From: an uncultured bacterium
GTDB taxonomy: Bacteria > Verrucomicrobiota > Kiritimatiellia > RFP12 > UBA1067
NCBI GenBank assembly: GCA_902773475.1
Contig: CACYEO010000216.1
Coordinates: 1 to 12,053 of the forward strand
Direction of reading: 5' to 3'
DNA length: 12,053 nt
The position numbers and the translations under genes are program-made. The notes below the pieces were generated by a model, which was not told the DNA's origin, made no database searches, and was given only the letters and a program-made list of their open reading frames with translations. Below are positions 1-7,620 of the stretch, in pieces. Position 1 is the stretch's first letter. The number at the start of each line of letters is the position of its first letter.

Positions 1-33
1 CATCTGTGTTTTTCACCCTGCCGGTTTGAGATT

Positions 34-194
34 GGAAACAACCGGAACAACTGGAAAAAACAACTTTGAGAGAGGTGCGCGAACTGCGAAGCGTATCCAC
101 CGGCCTAAGGTCGCTCCGAAGACAGTTGCTAGAGTGGTGCCGCAAGGCCCCGCGTCCGTGCGCCAAAGGAAAGTTGTTTCAAACAGTTGTTTCC
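34..194. repeat. Imperfect inverted repeat bounding a 161-base segment
   Basis: The left arm has GGAAACAAC (34-42) and AAACAACTTT (58-67). The right arm has their exact complements, AAAGTTGTTT (170-179) and GTTGTTTCC (186-194), in the correct nested order. The two halves are separated by 15 bases on the left and 6 on the right, so a folded transcript would have two helices with an asymmetric internal loop enclosing 68-169. It could be a structured RNA, a small non-autonomous element or a diverged terminator region. No target-site duplication is obvious and no family is recognised. Confidence 0.45.
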
Positions 195-282
195 TATCAT
201 CAAAAAACCATGCGGTGAATTACGCAGATGCGCCCAAATGACGGGGATTCTGCAAGATTTCCCGTCTGCGGGCGCGGATTTA

Positions 283-291
283 TGGTATCAT
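283..291 (+). promoter_or_regulatory. Predicted extended -10 promoter of the CAP-NTPase unit
   Basis: TGG-TATCAT at 283-291 matches an extended -10 element (TG-N-TATAAT with one mismatch). No good -35 box is seen at 16-18 bases upstream. The -10 ends 28 bases before the ATG at 320, giving an expected leader of about 22 bases. Two similar elements at 2242-2250 and 9326-9334 sit in nearly the same position relative to their genes, which supports the call. Confidence 0.5.
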
Positions 292-319
292 AACCGCAAA
301 CGAAAACCAGGAGTCTGCA

Positions 320-832
320 ATGTCCATTAGACGAATAGTCCGCGAAATCTTCAAAGCAGCGGTTGCGGCTGCAATCGTTCTGGCTTCCGCCGCGCCTGTT
401 TTCGCGGCGGAAAGCAAAGCTCCGTCCAGGCAGGAGGACAAGTCCGCCGACAAGTTCGGATGGCGCGCCCGCGAGGTTCTCAAACTCGTCAACATTGAGC
501 GCGCAAAACACGGACGCCGCCCCTTGCGCCTTGCCGAGCGATGCCAGCGCCAGGCCGACAAGCGCGCCAAGGAGATTTGCGGACGCTTCAACCACAAGGG
601 CGCGTTTTCCGGCCTCGGGCACTACCGCAACATGGGCGAGAACATCGCGAAAGGCCAGAAGACGCCCGGCGCGGTCGTCCGCGCATGGATGCGTTCCAAA
701 GGCCATCGCGCAAACATACTCTCGCCCCGCTACACCGACCTTGGCGTGGGTTTCCACCGCGGACGCTGGGTCCAGACCTTCGGCGGCGGCAGCAGGGTTC
801 GCATAGTCCGCCGCGGCAGACGGCGCCGCTGA
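320..832 (+). CDS. Secreted CAP/SCP-domain (YkwD-like) protein, strongly basic
   Basis: This is a 170-residue exported protein of the CAP (SCP/PR1-like) superfamily, resembling Bacillus YkwD. Residues 1-30 form a signal peptide: a basic start, a hydrophobic Ala/Val stretch at 12-28 and a likely cleavage after AFA (about residue 29). The CAP domain spans about 48-156 with the family landmarks LVNIERAKHG (56-65), FNHKGAFS (90-97), GENIA (106-110), WMRSKGHRANIL (123-134), LGVGF (141-145) and WVQTFGGG (150-157). His92, Glu107 and His129 correspond to the usual cavity residues. Two cysteines (75 and 87) could pair after export. The protein is unusually basic and ends in RRGRRRR, suggesting binding to an anionic surface polymer. 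Bacterial CAP proteins have no uniform biochemical activity, so the function is open. A ribosome-binding site (AGGAG, about 309-313) precedes the ATG. The NTPase gene follows after 34 bases. Confidence 0.88.
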   Translation: MSIRRIVREIFKAAVAAAIVLASAAPVFAAESKAPSRQEDKSADKFGWRAREVLKLVNIERAKHGRRPLRLAERCQRQADKRAKEICGRFNHKGAFSGLGHYRNMGENIAKGQKTPGAVVRAWMRSKGHRANILSPRYTDLGVGFHRGRWVQTFGGGSRVRIVRRGRRRR

Positions 833-846
833 TTCTGCCGGCAGAA
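833..846 (+). other. Perfect 14-base palindrome after the CAP gene stop
   Basis: TTCTGCCGGCAGAA begins at the base after the TGA stop and is perfectly self-complementary. In RNA it would give a 5-base-pair stem with a CCGG loop, ending just before the AAAGGAG ribosome-binding site (851-857) of the next gene. No T run follows, so it is a poor intrinsic terminator. It could be an RNA stability or processing hairpin between the two cistrons, or an operator-like site. Confidence 0.45.
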
Positions 847-866
847 ATCCAAAGGAGACCGGCAAT

Positions 867-2180
867 ATGGACAATTCGGCACCGGACAGCGAATTCGAAA
901 GAACTGCGGCGGATGCGTACAAGCGGTTTGCGCAGACGGCCGCGAAATACCTTTTTACATTCCGGCGCTCCGCCGTGACATGCGGCGTCAAGCCGTGCAT
1001 GGTTTTCCTGGGCAACCATTCGTCCGGGAAATCGTCCATCATCAACTGGGTGCTCGGCGAGAACGTGCAGGACACGGGTCTCGCGCCGACGGACGACGGA
1101 TTCACGTTTATCCTGTACGGAGACGGTCCAGACGACTTCCACGGGCAGGCGGCTCTCGACCGGCTCCCGCCGGAATTCTCCGGATTGAAAGCTTTCGGCG
1201 ACATGTTCGTCCACGGGCTTCGCGTCAAATTCCGCCCGATCGAATTTCTCAAGTCCGTGACGCTTGTCGACAGCCCCGGAATGATCGACTCCGCGGAGAA
1301 GTCCTCCGGCCGCGACTACGATTTCGAGGGCGTTGTTCGCGCGCTTGCCGAACTTTGCGATATGATTTTCTACCTTTTCGACCCCGACAAGCCGGGGACG
1401 ACGGGCGAAACGGTCAACATATTCGCGAAGTGCCTGTCCGGCGTGAAGTTCAAGCTGCGCATCCTGCTCAACAAGTGCGACGGGTTTTCCAGCATGTACG
1501 ATTTCGCCCGCACGTACGGAACGCTCTGCTGGAATCTCGCGAGCGTCCTTGAAACAAAGGACATGCCGAAGATATGGACGGTCTATTCCGGCGAGACCCG
1601 CGAAAACGCCCCCGGTTCGCTCGACCTGTCCGATTTCAACCGCCACCGCGACGAGTTCGCCGACGTGTTCCGCGACGCCCCCGCGCGGCGCAGGGACAAT
1701 CTCGTTTCGCAGACGAATGCCGATTTCCGGGGGCTGTCGATCCGGATGCGCATTCTGAATTTCGTGTGGAGAAGATGTTTTGCCGCCCGCGCCGCCGCAT
1801 GGCTGGCCGCCGCAGTCCTGGCAACGGCGTTTGCATGGTTTTCGCATTCGGAAACGGGGGGTTGGACGCTCTCTTCCGCCGCGATGGCGGTCTGCGCGGG
1901 GCTGGTCGCGTCCGGCGCGGGGTTCCTGGCCGCGCTTATGGCCGCCCGCTTTGTGCGCACCCGCCTTGCGAAACGCATAGACGAAGTCTTCCGCCGCGAA
2001 TACCGGGGCGAAATCGAGGTGGGCGCGCACGAAGACATACTCAGGACCTGGAACGACATACGCGAAGAAACCGCGAAGATCGTCCAGGCCGTGCCTCTGC
2101 GGCTGCCGTTTTTCGGCGGATTCGCAAGATGGCGGCTTGAGAAAACGCGCAGGCGTCTTGAAGCCGCCGGCCGGCGCTGA
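867..2180 (+). CDS. EHD-like dynamin-superfamily P-loop NTPase with two C-terminal membrane helices
   Basis: This 437-residue protein resembles the eukaryotic EHD (Eps15-homology-domain) membrane-remodelling ATPases more than ordinary bacterial GTPases. The P-loop is GNHSSGKS (49-56), the switch region APTDDGFT (73-80), the Walker B/G3 motif VDSPG (134-138) and the G4 motif NKCD (202-205). The stretches RDYDFEGVVRALAE (149-162), IFYLFDPDKPG (167-177) and RTYGTLCWNLASVL (215-228) align by eye with conserved EHD segments, and a short helical region (about 7-40) precedes the P-loop as in EHDs. No EH domain is present. Instead, hydrophobic segments at about 306-326 and 336-362 predict a membrane hairpin, followed by a basic 75-residue tail that should face the cytoplasm. 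The likely role is nucleotide-driven membrane binding or remodelling, possibly linked to the co-transcribed CAP protein. Ribosome-binding site AAAGGAG (851-857). Whether it binds ATP or GTP cannot be read from the sequence. A general dynamin-like GTPase is the main alternative. Confidence 0.8.
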   Translation: MDNSAPDSEFERTAADAYKRFAQTAAKYLFTFRRSAVTCGVKPCMVFLGNHSSGKSSIINWVLGENVQDTGLAPTDDGFTFILYGDGPDDFHGQAALDRLPPEFSGLKAFGDMFVHGLRVKFRPIEFLKSVTLVDSPGMIDSAEKSSGRDYDFEGVVRALAELCDMIFYLFDPDKPGTTGETVNIFAKCLSGVKFKLRILLNKCDGFSSMYDFARTYGTLCWNLASVLETKDMPKIWTVYSGETRENAPGSLDLSDFNRHRDEFADVFRDAPARRRDNLVSQTNADFRGLSIRMRILNFVWRRCFAARAAAWLAAAVLATAFAWFSHSETGGWTLSSAAMAVCAGLVASGAGFLAALMAARFVRTRLAKRIDEVFRREYRGEIEVGAHEDILRTWNDIREETAKIVQAVPLRLPFFGGFARWRLEKTRRRLEAAGRR

Positions 2181-2184
2181 TTCC

Positions 2185-2211
2185 GCGCCGCTGGCGGGGT
2201 GCGGCGGGCGC
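2185..2211 (+). terminator. Possible weak terminator after the NTPase gene
   Basis: CGCCGC (2186-2191) can pair with GCGGCG (2201-2206) around a 9-base loop; an alternative pairing is GCGCC (2185-2189) with GGCGC (2207-2211). TTT follows at 2212 and TTTT at 2219, so any U tract is short and interrupted. The position between a stop codon and the next promoter fits a terminator, but GC-rich sequence forms such hairpins readily. Confidence 0.3.
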
Positions 2212-2220
2212 TTTGCCGTT

Positions 2221-2250
2221 TTGACTTCGCACGGGGCGGTGTGGTAAACT
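2221..2250 (+). promoter_or_regulatory. Predicted sigma-70-type promoter of the asd-smc-efp-gatB-thiS unit
   Basis: TTGACT (2221-2226) and TAAACT (2245-2250) are separated by 18 bases, and a TG at 2242-2243 makes the -10 extended. This is the best promoter match in the window. The -10 ends 32 bases before the asd start chosen here (2283), so the leader would be about 26 bases. The motif TAAACTCGCATC closely matches TATACTCGCACC of the 9329 promoter. Confidence 0.62.
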
Positions 2251-2282
2251 CGCATCTTCAAACGGCATATTGGAACATAGCG

Positions 2283-3293
2283 ATGAAACAGTATAGAATA
2301 GGCCTTGTCGGCGTCGGCGCGGTCGGCGCCGAAATGGTGAAAGTCCTGCGCGAACGGAACTTCCCGTGCGCATCCATAGACGTTTTCGCGTCCCGCGAGC
2401 GCGACGAGGAGATCGCCGGCGAGATTTTCCGCGTGAAAGAGACGACGGAGGGTTCCTTCAAGGGTCTCGACATCGTTCTCTTCGCCGGCGGCACCGCCGC
2501 ATCGGTCAAGTTCAAAGACGCTGTAGTCGCGGCAGGCGCCGTAATGATCGACAATTCCCGCGCGTTCCGCCAGGATCCGGACGTCCCGCTCGTGGTTCCG
2601 CAGGTGAACCCGGAAGACCTCGACTGGCACAAAGGCGTGATCGCAAACCCCAACTGCACAACGGCGATCATGCTCGAGGCGGTGGCTCCCCTCCATCGCG
2701 CGAAGACGCTCAAACGGCTCGTCGCAAGCACGTACCAGGCGGCGTCCGGCGCGGGTGCGGCGGGAATGGCGGAGCTTGAAGAGCAGATGAAGACGATGTC
2801 CGCCGGCGGAGTGCCGGAGGTCAAGGCCTTCGCGCACAGGCTGTGCGACAATCTCATCCCGCACATCGACAAGTTCGACGAGACGAACTGGTACACGCTT
2901 GAAGAGCTGAAGATGCTGAACGAGTCGCGCAAAATGCTCCACGCGCCGGATTTGATGCTCAGCTGCACTTCCGTCCGCGTCCCGATCCTGCGCGCGCACT
3001 CCGAATCGCTCAACCTCGAATTCGAAAACGAAATCACGCCTGAAGAGGCGCGCGAGATACTTTCCAGGTCGGAAGGCGTGAAGGTCGTGGACGATCCGCT
3101 CGCTAACGTCTATCCGATGCCGATGGACGCCACGGCGACGTACGACGTCCTCGCCGGGCGCATCAGGCAGGACATATCCCGCAAGGACAAGCGCGGACTG
3201 GACATGTTCGTGTCCGGCGACCAGCTTCTGCGCGGAGCGGCGCTGAACGCCGTGGAAATCGCCGAACACCTCGTGAAACGCGGCCTCGTGTGA
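2283..3293 (+). CDS. asd: Aspartate-semialdehyde dehydrogenase
   Basis: Asd makes L-aspartate-4-semialdehyde from aspartyl phosphate using NADPH, the branch point to lysine, diaminopimelate, threonine and methionine; it is cytoplasmic. The 336-residue product has the usual family length. The N-terminal dinucleotide-binding motif is GLVGVGAVG (7-15). NSRAFR (91-96) precedes the active-site motif NPNCTT (122-127) with nucleophile Cys125. SCTSVRVPILRAHSES (227-242) carries the expected substrate-binding Arg and catalytic His239. The same frame is open back to an ATG at 2199, but that start lies upstream of the promoter at 2221-2250 and would add 28 unrelated residues. The ATG at 2283 begins the conserved fold directly and has GGAA at 2272-2275, so it is preferred. 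It is the first gene of a likely five-gene unit, and smc follows after 22 bases. Confidence 0.95.
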   Translation: MKQYRIGLVGVGAVGAEMVKVLRERNFPCASIDVFASRERDEEIAGEIFRVKETTEGSFKGLDIVLFAGGTAASVKFKDAVVAAGAVMIDNSRAFRQDPDVPLVVPQVNPEDLDWHKGVIANPNCTTAIMLEAVAPLHRAKTLKRLVASTYQAASGAGAAGMAELEEQMKTMSAGGVPEVKAFAHRLCDNLIPHIDKFDETNWYTLEELKMLNESRKMLHAPDLMLSCTSVRVPILRAHSESLNLEFENEITPEEAREILSRSEGVKVVDDPLANVYPMPMDATATYDVLAGRIRQDISRKDKRGLDMFVSGDQLLRGAALNAVEIAEHLVKRGLV

Positions 3294-3315
3294 GGCCTCC
3301 CCCCGGAACGGCGCA

Positions 3316-6300
3316 GTGTATCTGAAACAGCTCGACATCCTCGGCTTCAAGTCGTTCGCCGAACGCACCCGTCTCACATTCGAGCCGGGCATGATAGCCA
3401 TTGTCGGGCCGAACGGCTGCGGAAAGTCGAATGTCTCGGACGCGATCCGCTGGGTCCTCGGCGAGCAGCGCCCCACGGCGCTGCGCTGCTCGAAACTCGT
3501 GGACGTGGTTTTCAACGGCACGGACACGCGCAAGCCGCTGGGACTGGCGGAGGTGTCGATCACTTTTGCCGACTGCGAGGCGCAGCTCGGGACTGATTTC
3601 CACGAAGTGACGGTGACGCGCCGCGTGTCGCGGGCGGGCGAAGGCCAGTATTTCATAAACAAAAACCCCGCGCGCCTGAAAGACGTGCAGCGTCTTTTCA
3701 TGGGAACGGGCATAGGAACCACATCCTATTCCGTGATGGCGCAGGGCCAGATCGACGCGATTCTCTCCTCCAAGCCGGAAGACCGCCGCGCGGTCTTCGA
3801 GGAAGCGGCCGGAATCACCAAATTCAAGGCCGACCGCAAAGAGGCGATCCGCAAGATCGAACAGACCGAGCAGAACCTCCTGCGCGAGGCCGACGTGCTG
3901 CGCGAAATGAAGCGCCAGATCGGCTCGCTCCAGCGCCAGGTCGGCAAGGCGAAGCGCTATAAGGAGCTGCGCGACGAACTGCGCGGGCTCGACGTCTATC
4001 TAACCAAAGGCCGGATCCTCGCTTTCACCGCCGCGCTCGAGGCGAACGCCGCGCAGACGCGCGCGGCCGAGGAGTCGCTCGCGAACGGCGGCGGCGAAGT
4101 CGCCGCCGCCGAAGAGGCCGCGCGCCGCGTGAACGCATCGATACACGAGGCGGAAGAACACCTTTCGTCGCTCGCGAGCGAGGCCGCCGCTGCGGATTCC
4201 GCCTACGCGCGCGCCGGCGAAATGATTTCACTGAACGAAGGGCGCATCGGCGAATACCGCGCCTGGCAGGAGCGCGACAGGCGCGAAATCGAAGGCGTGC
4301 GCCGCCAGCTTGAAGAGCTCGGAATGCAGGCGGATTCGCTTTCGCAGAAAGCGGCGCTCCTCGAACGCGGACTGGAAACCGCGCGCGAAGGGCTGGAAGA
4401 CGCGGAGCAGTCGTTCGCGTCGGCCGCGCGCGCGGTGGACGAACTGCGCACGCGCCTGCAGCAGGCGCGTTCGGAATCCGCGGCCTGCGACAGGCGCGGA
4501 GTGGAAATCCGCTCCCAACTCGCCGCGCTCGAAGCCAAGGCGCGCGAAGCGATTCTCAAGCGCGAGCGCCTTTCCGCGGAAGAGGCGCGCCTGCGCGAGA
4601 CGGCCGAATCCGCCGCCGCTTCAGCCGCCGAGACGCGCGCGCGGCTCGATGCGGCAAAGACCGCGGAAGACGCCGCCGCCGCGCGCGCGGAAGGCGCCGA
4701 AGAGGCGCGCGAGGCTTTTGCGGCGGAACTCGAAAACCTGCGCGCCAACTTCGGCAAGATGCAGGCGGACGCCGCGGCGCGCGAGGCGCAGCTGAAACTG
4801 CTGCGCGGCGCGGACGACGCGTTCGCCGCCGGCGCGAAGGCGCTGCTCGACCCCGCCAATCCCCTTTCCCTCCCCCAAGGTGCCATACTCGGACCGCTGG
4901 CCGATTTCTTCGAAGCGCCGCCGGATTTCCGCACGGCGCTCGAAGCCGTGCTGAGGGCGTGGCTCGACGCCGTGGTCGCGAAAGACGCATCGTCCGCGCG
5001 CGAGGCCGTGGCCGCGCTCTTCTCCTCCCCTTCCGGCGGAAGCGCGCGGATTTTCGCCGCCGGCGCGGCGAACGTTCCGCATCATCCGGCGCTTCCGCTA
5101 CCGGAACTTCTGGAAAACGTTTCCGTTTCGCCGCTCTTTCCGGCCGGGCGAGTCCTGCTCGCAGGCGTATATGTCGCCGGAAGCGCGGATGAAGTCCCGT
5201 CAGACATTCCCGCGGGCGCGACGGTTGTCACGCGCGACGGCGCGGTATACCGTGCGGGCGGCGCGTGCGAAGCGTGGCGGCCCGGGAACGAAGCGGCGTC
5301 GCCGCTCACGCGCCGGATGCTGATGCGCGATCTCGAAGCCGGGCTCGAGGAACTGGAAGCGAAGATTTCGGCCGGGCGCGAAACGCTCGCGACGGGCGCG
5401 GAGCGCAGCGCGCTTCTCGACGCGCAGGTGCGCGAATCGCGCGCGGCGCTCGATTCCGCGCGGCGCGCGGCCGCGCAGGCCGAAGGCGAATACACTACGG
5501 TTTCGCGGTCGGCGGCGGATCTTGCCTCGCGTCTCGCGAACGTGCGCTCGGAACTCGCGGCGGCCGAGGCGGAAGACGGCGGCGACAGCGCAGCGCGCGC
5601 GGAACTCGCGTCGGAGGCGGAACGGACCGCCGCGCGGCGGGAAGCGCTTATCGCCGAAACGGAAGACATGGAAGCGGAGCTCCGCCGCAAGGAAGAGCAG
5701 AGCGGCGAGGAATCGCGCCGTCTGACGGAACGGCGCATCGCCGTGAACCAGATGGAAAGCGAGCTGAACTTCACCGCGCAGCAGGCCGAGGCGTCGTCGA
5801 AACGCCGCACGGAACTCGAAGGCGCGGTGTCCGCCCGCGAAGAAGGCATAGCAGGATACGAAGAATCCGTGGGCAAGCTGCGCGGCGAGATAGAAAGGCT
5901 GCGCGCGTCGCTCGAACCGCTGCAGGAGCGCGCCGCCGCGATCCACGCCAAGGCCGAGGCGGAGAAGGCGCTGCGCACCGAGGCGCAGGCCGAATACGCG
6001 CGCGCCGAGGCCGCGGCCGGAGCCGCCCGCGCGAAACTCGACGAAACGCGCGCCATGAAGTCCAGGCTTGAAGTGGCGGCGGCGGAAGCCACGATGAGGC
6101 GGCAGAATCTTTTCGAGCATCTTTTCAACGAATACGGAATCGCGGCGGACCACATCGCGCGCGAGCCGGATCCGGAATGGCCGCGCGGCGAACCGCCGCC
6201 GGAAAGCGAAATCGCATCCCGCGTGGAGCGGCTGACGGCGGAGATACAGGAACTCGGGCCGGTGAACATGGTGGCCATAGACGAGTTCCGCGAACTCGAA

Positions 6301-6987
6301 GAGCGCTACACGCGCGAGAAGGCGCAGGAAGCCGACCTCCTCGCGGCGAAAGAGCGCATCCTCGAGCTCATAGCAAATCTGAACGCGACGTCCGGCGAGA
6401 TGTTCCGTTCGACCTTCGAGAAGGCGAACGAGAACTTCCGCACGATGTTCACCAAACTTTTCAACGGCGGCGAAGCGAGACTCGTGCTGCTGGAAAACTC
6501 GGAAGATCCGCTCGACGCCGGCATCGACATCATAGCGCGTCCGCCCGGAAAGCGTCCGCAGTCCGTGACGCTGCTTTCCGGCGGCGAGCGCACGATGACA
6601 GCCGTAGCGCTGCTGTTCGCGATTTTCATGATAAAGCCCGCGCCGTTCTGCATGCTCGACGAACTCGACGCCGCTCTGGACGATTCCAACATCGGGCGTT
6701 TCGTGCAGGCGCTCAAAGACTTTCTCGACCGTTCCCAGTTCCTGATAATCACGCACAACCAGCATACGATCGCAGGATCGGATCTCGTCTACGGCGTGAG
6801 CCAGCAGGAAAAAGGCGTGTCGCGCATAATCTCCATGCGCCTCACGGACATAGGCGTGAAGCCGCCGCCGGACGACGCCCAGCCGCCGCCGCGCGGCGCG
6901 AAGCGCCGGGCCGGAGCGAAGCCCGCCGCCGGATCCGGAGACGGCGTTTCCGAAGAGGAAAACCAGACAACAACAAAGGAAGGATGA
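3316..6987 (+). CDS. smc: Chromosome segregation/condensation protein SMC
   Basis: This 1223-residue protein is a full-length bacterial SMC, the DNA-entrapping ATPase that organises chromosomes with ScpA and ScpB (neither gene is in the window). It starts at a GTG; the resulting N-terminus MYLKQLDILGFKSFAERT is typical of the family, and GGAA at 3304-3307 can serve as ribosome-binding site. The Walker A motif is GPNGCGKSN (31-39). A conserved head segment with MAQGQIDAILSSKPEDRR and FEEAAGITKFK lies at about 140-175. Long Ala/Glu/Arg-rich coiled coils (about 175-515 and 650-1000) flank a hinge around 520-650. The C-terminal head has the ABC signature LLSGGERT (about 1086-1093) and Walker B FCMLDELDAALDD (about 1109-1121). 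A disordered Pro/Lys/Arg-rich tail of about 45 residues follows the head, an extension not needed for the ATPase fold. The gene ends 4 bases before efp and carries the efp ribosome-binding site in its last codons. Confidence 0.97.
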   Translation: MYLKQLDILGFKSFAERTRLTFEPGMIAIVGPNGCGKSNVSDAIRWVLGEQRPTALRCSKLVDVVFNGTDTRKPLGLAEVSITFADCEAQLGTDFHEVTVTRRVSRAGEGQYFINKNPARLKDVQRLFMGTGIGTTSYSVMAQGQIDAILSSKPEDRRAVFEEAAGITKFKADRKEAIRKIEQTEQNLLREADVLREMKRQIGSLQRQVGKAKRYKELRDELRGLDVYLTKGRILAFTAALEANAAQTRAAEESLANGGGEVAAAEEAARRVNASIHEAEEHLSSLASEAAAADSAYARAGEMISLNEGRIGEYRAWQERDRREIEGVRRQLEELGMQADSLSQKAALLERGLETAREGLEDAEQSFASAARAVDELRTRLQQARSESAACDRRGVEIRSQLAALEAKAREAILKRERLSAEEARLRETAESAAASAAETRARLDAAKTAEDAAAARAEGAEEAREAFAAELENLRANFGKMQADAAAREAQLKLLRGADDAFAAGAKALLDPANPLSLPQGAILGPLADFFEAPPDFRTALEAVLRAWLDAVVAKDASSAREAVAALFSSPSGGSARIFAAGAANVPHHPALPLPELLENVSVSPLFPAGRVLLAGVYVAGSADEVPSDIPAGATVVTRDGAVYRAGGACEAWRPGNEAASPLTRRMLMRDLEAGLEELEAKISAGRETLATGAERSALLDAQVRESRAALDSARRAAAQAEGEYTTVSRSAADLASRLANVRSELAAAEAEDGGDSAARAELASEAERTAARREALIAETEDMEAELRRKEEQSGEESRRLTERRIAVNQMESELNFTAQQAEASSKRRTELEGAVSAREEGIAGYEESVGKLRGEIERLRASLEPLQERAAAIHAKAEAEKALRTEAQAEYARAEAAAGAARAKLDETRAMKSRLEVAAAEATMRRQNLFEHLFNEYGIAADHIAREPDPEWPRGEPPPESEIASRVERLTAEIQELGPVNMVAIDEFRELEERYTREKAQEADLLAAKERILELIANLNATSGEMFRSTFEKANENFRTMFTKLFNGGEARLVLLENSEDPLDAGIDIIARPPGKRPQSVTLLSGGERTMTAVALLFAIFMIKPAPFCMLDELDAALDDSNIGRFVQALKDFLDRSQFLIITHNQHTIAGSDLVYGVSQQEKGVSRIISMRLTDIGVKPPPDDAQPPPRGAKRRAGAKPAAGSGDGVSEEENQTTTKEG

Positions 6988-6991
6988 CAAA

Positions 6992-7567
6992 ATGGCCGGT
7001 GTATACACCTGCAGCGACCTCCACAAAGGTCAGAAGCTCCTGATAGACGGCGCTCCGTGGGAAATCACGGAATTCAGTTTCGCCAAGCCCGGAAAAGGCC
7101 AGGCGATCTACAACTGCAAACTGAAGAACATGCTCACGGGCACCACGATGTCCCGCTCGTACCGCAGCGGCGACAAGTTCGACAAGCCCGACCTCCAGCA
7201 GCGCGACGTCACGTATTCCTACGACGACGGATCCGCGTTCGTGTTCACCGACGAGAACTTCGAGGAAATCCGCGTGTCGGCCGACGTCATGGGCGACAAG
7301 AAGTACTTCCTCATGGACGAGATGAACGTGTCGGCGCTGTTCTTCGACGACAAGGTGATCGGCATCGAACTGCCGAAACTCGTGGAACGCAAGGTGATCA
7401 AGGTCGAACCGGGCGTGAAGGGCAACACCGCAAGCGGCTCCGTGACGAAGCCCGCGACCGTCGAGGGCGGCTTCCAGCTGGCCGTTCCGCTTTTCATCAA
7501 CGAAGGCGACACCATCCGCATCCAGACCGAGACCGGGGAATACAACGACCGCACCGCCACGCGGTGA
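6992..7567 (+). CDS. efp: Translation elongation factor P
   Basis: EF-P binds ribosomes stalled at consecutive prolines and promotes peptide bond formation. The 191-residue product has the standard three-beta-domain length. The N-terminal KOW-like domain includes the loop AKPGKGQA (31-38), whose tip lysine, Lys35, corresponds to the residue modified in many species; a lysine here argues against the arginine-rhamnosylation type. Other landmarks are LKNMLTG (about 43-49), the central OB domain with FTDENFEEIRVS and, near the C-terminus, the family signature FINEGDTIRIQTETGEY (about 168-184). The start ATG at 6992 is preceded by AAGGAAGGA (6976-6984), which overlaps the end of smc, so the two genes are probably translationally coupled. 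No modification enzyme (EpmA, EarP or YmfI type) is encoded here. Confidence 0.96.
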   Translation: MAGVYTCSDLHKGQKLLIDGAPWEITEFSFAKPGKGQAIYNCKLKNMLTGTTMSRSYRSGDKFDKPDLQQRDVTYSYDDGSAFVFTDENFEEIRVSADVMGDKKYFLMDEMNVSALFFDDKVIGIELPKLVERKVIKVEPGVKGNTASGSVTKPATVEGGFQLAVPLFINEGDTIRIQTETGEYNDRTATR

Positions 7568-7620
7568 CGGACCGGCATTCCCGAGCCTCTCCGACAACAA
7601 GCAACCGGACGCCCCAAACC

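Larger units (their letters stand above)
1..319. other. Intergenic region with phased GGAA motifs and inverted repeats
   Basis: No convincing gene is visible here. A 71-codon open frame at 26-241 matches no recognisable family, has no good ribosome-binding site and runs through the repeats, so it is not called. The region is visibly richer in A and T than the genes downstream. GGAA occurs at 34-37, 44-47 and 53-56 (spacing 10 and 9 bases, each followed by an ACAAC run), and the direct repeat AGTTGTTTC occurs at 172-180 and 185-193. The last 40 bases hold the promoter and ribosome-binding site of the first gene. The upstream gene lies outside the window. Confidence 0.6.

Noticed and set aside
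26..241. Small plus-strand frame of 71 codons in the upstream region
   Set aside because: There is no ribosome-binding site, no recognisable family, and it crosses the inverted-repeat segment; the composition does not resemble the neighbouring genes.
2199..2282. Upstream ATG extending asd by 28 residues
   Set aside because: The extension lies before and across the predicted promoter, adds residues not typical of Asd, and the internal ATG at 2283 starts exactly at the conserved nucleotide-binding fold.
588..3722. Very long minus-strand open frame (1044 codons)
   Set aside because: It overlaps four well-supported plus-strand genes, its translation is Arg/His/Val-rich with no recognisable domain, and GC-rich codon bias commonly creates long antisense frames.
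5200..7026. Minus-strand open frame of 608 codons opposite smc
   Set aside because: The composition is Arg/Phe-rich, mirroring the Ala/Glu-rich coiled coil on the other strand, and no domain or start signal is seen.
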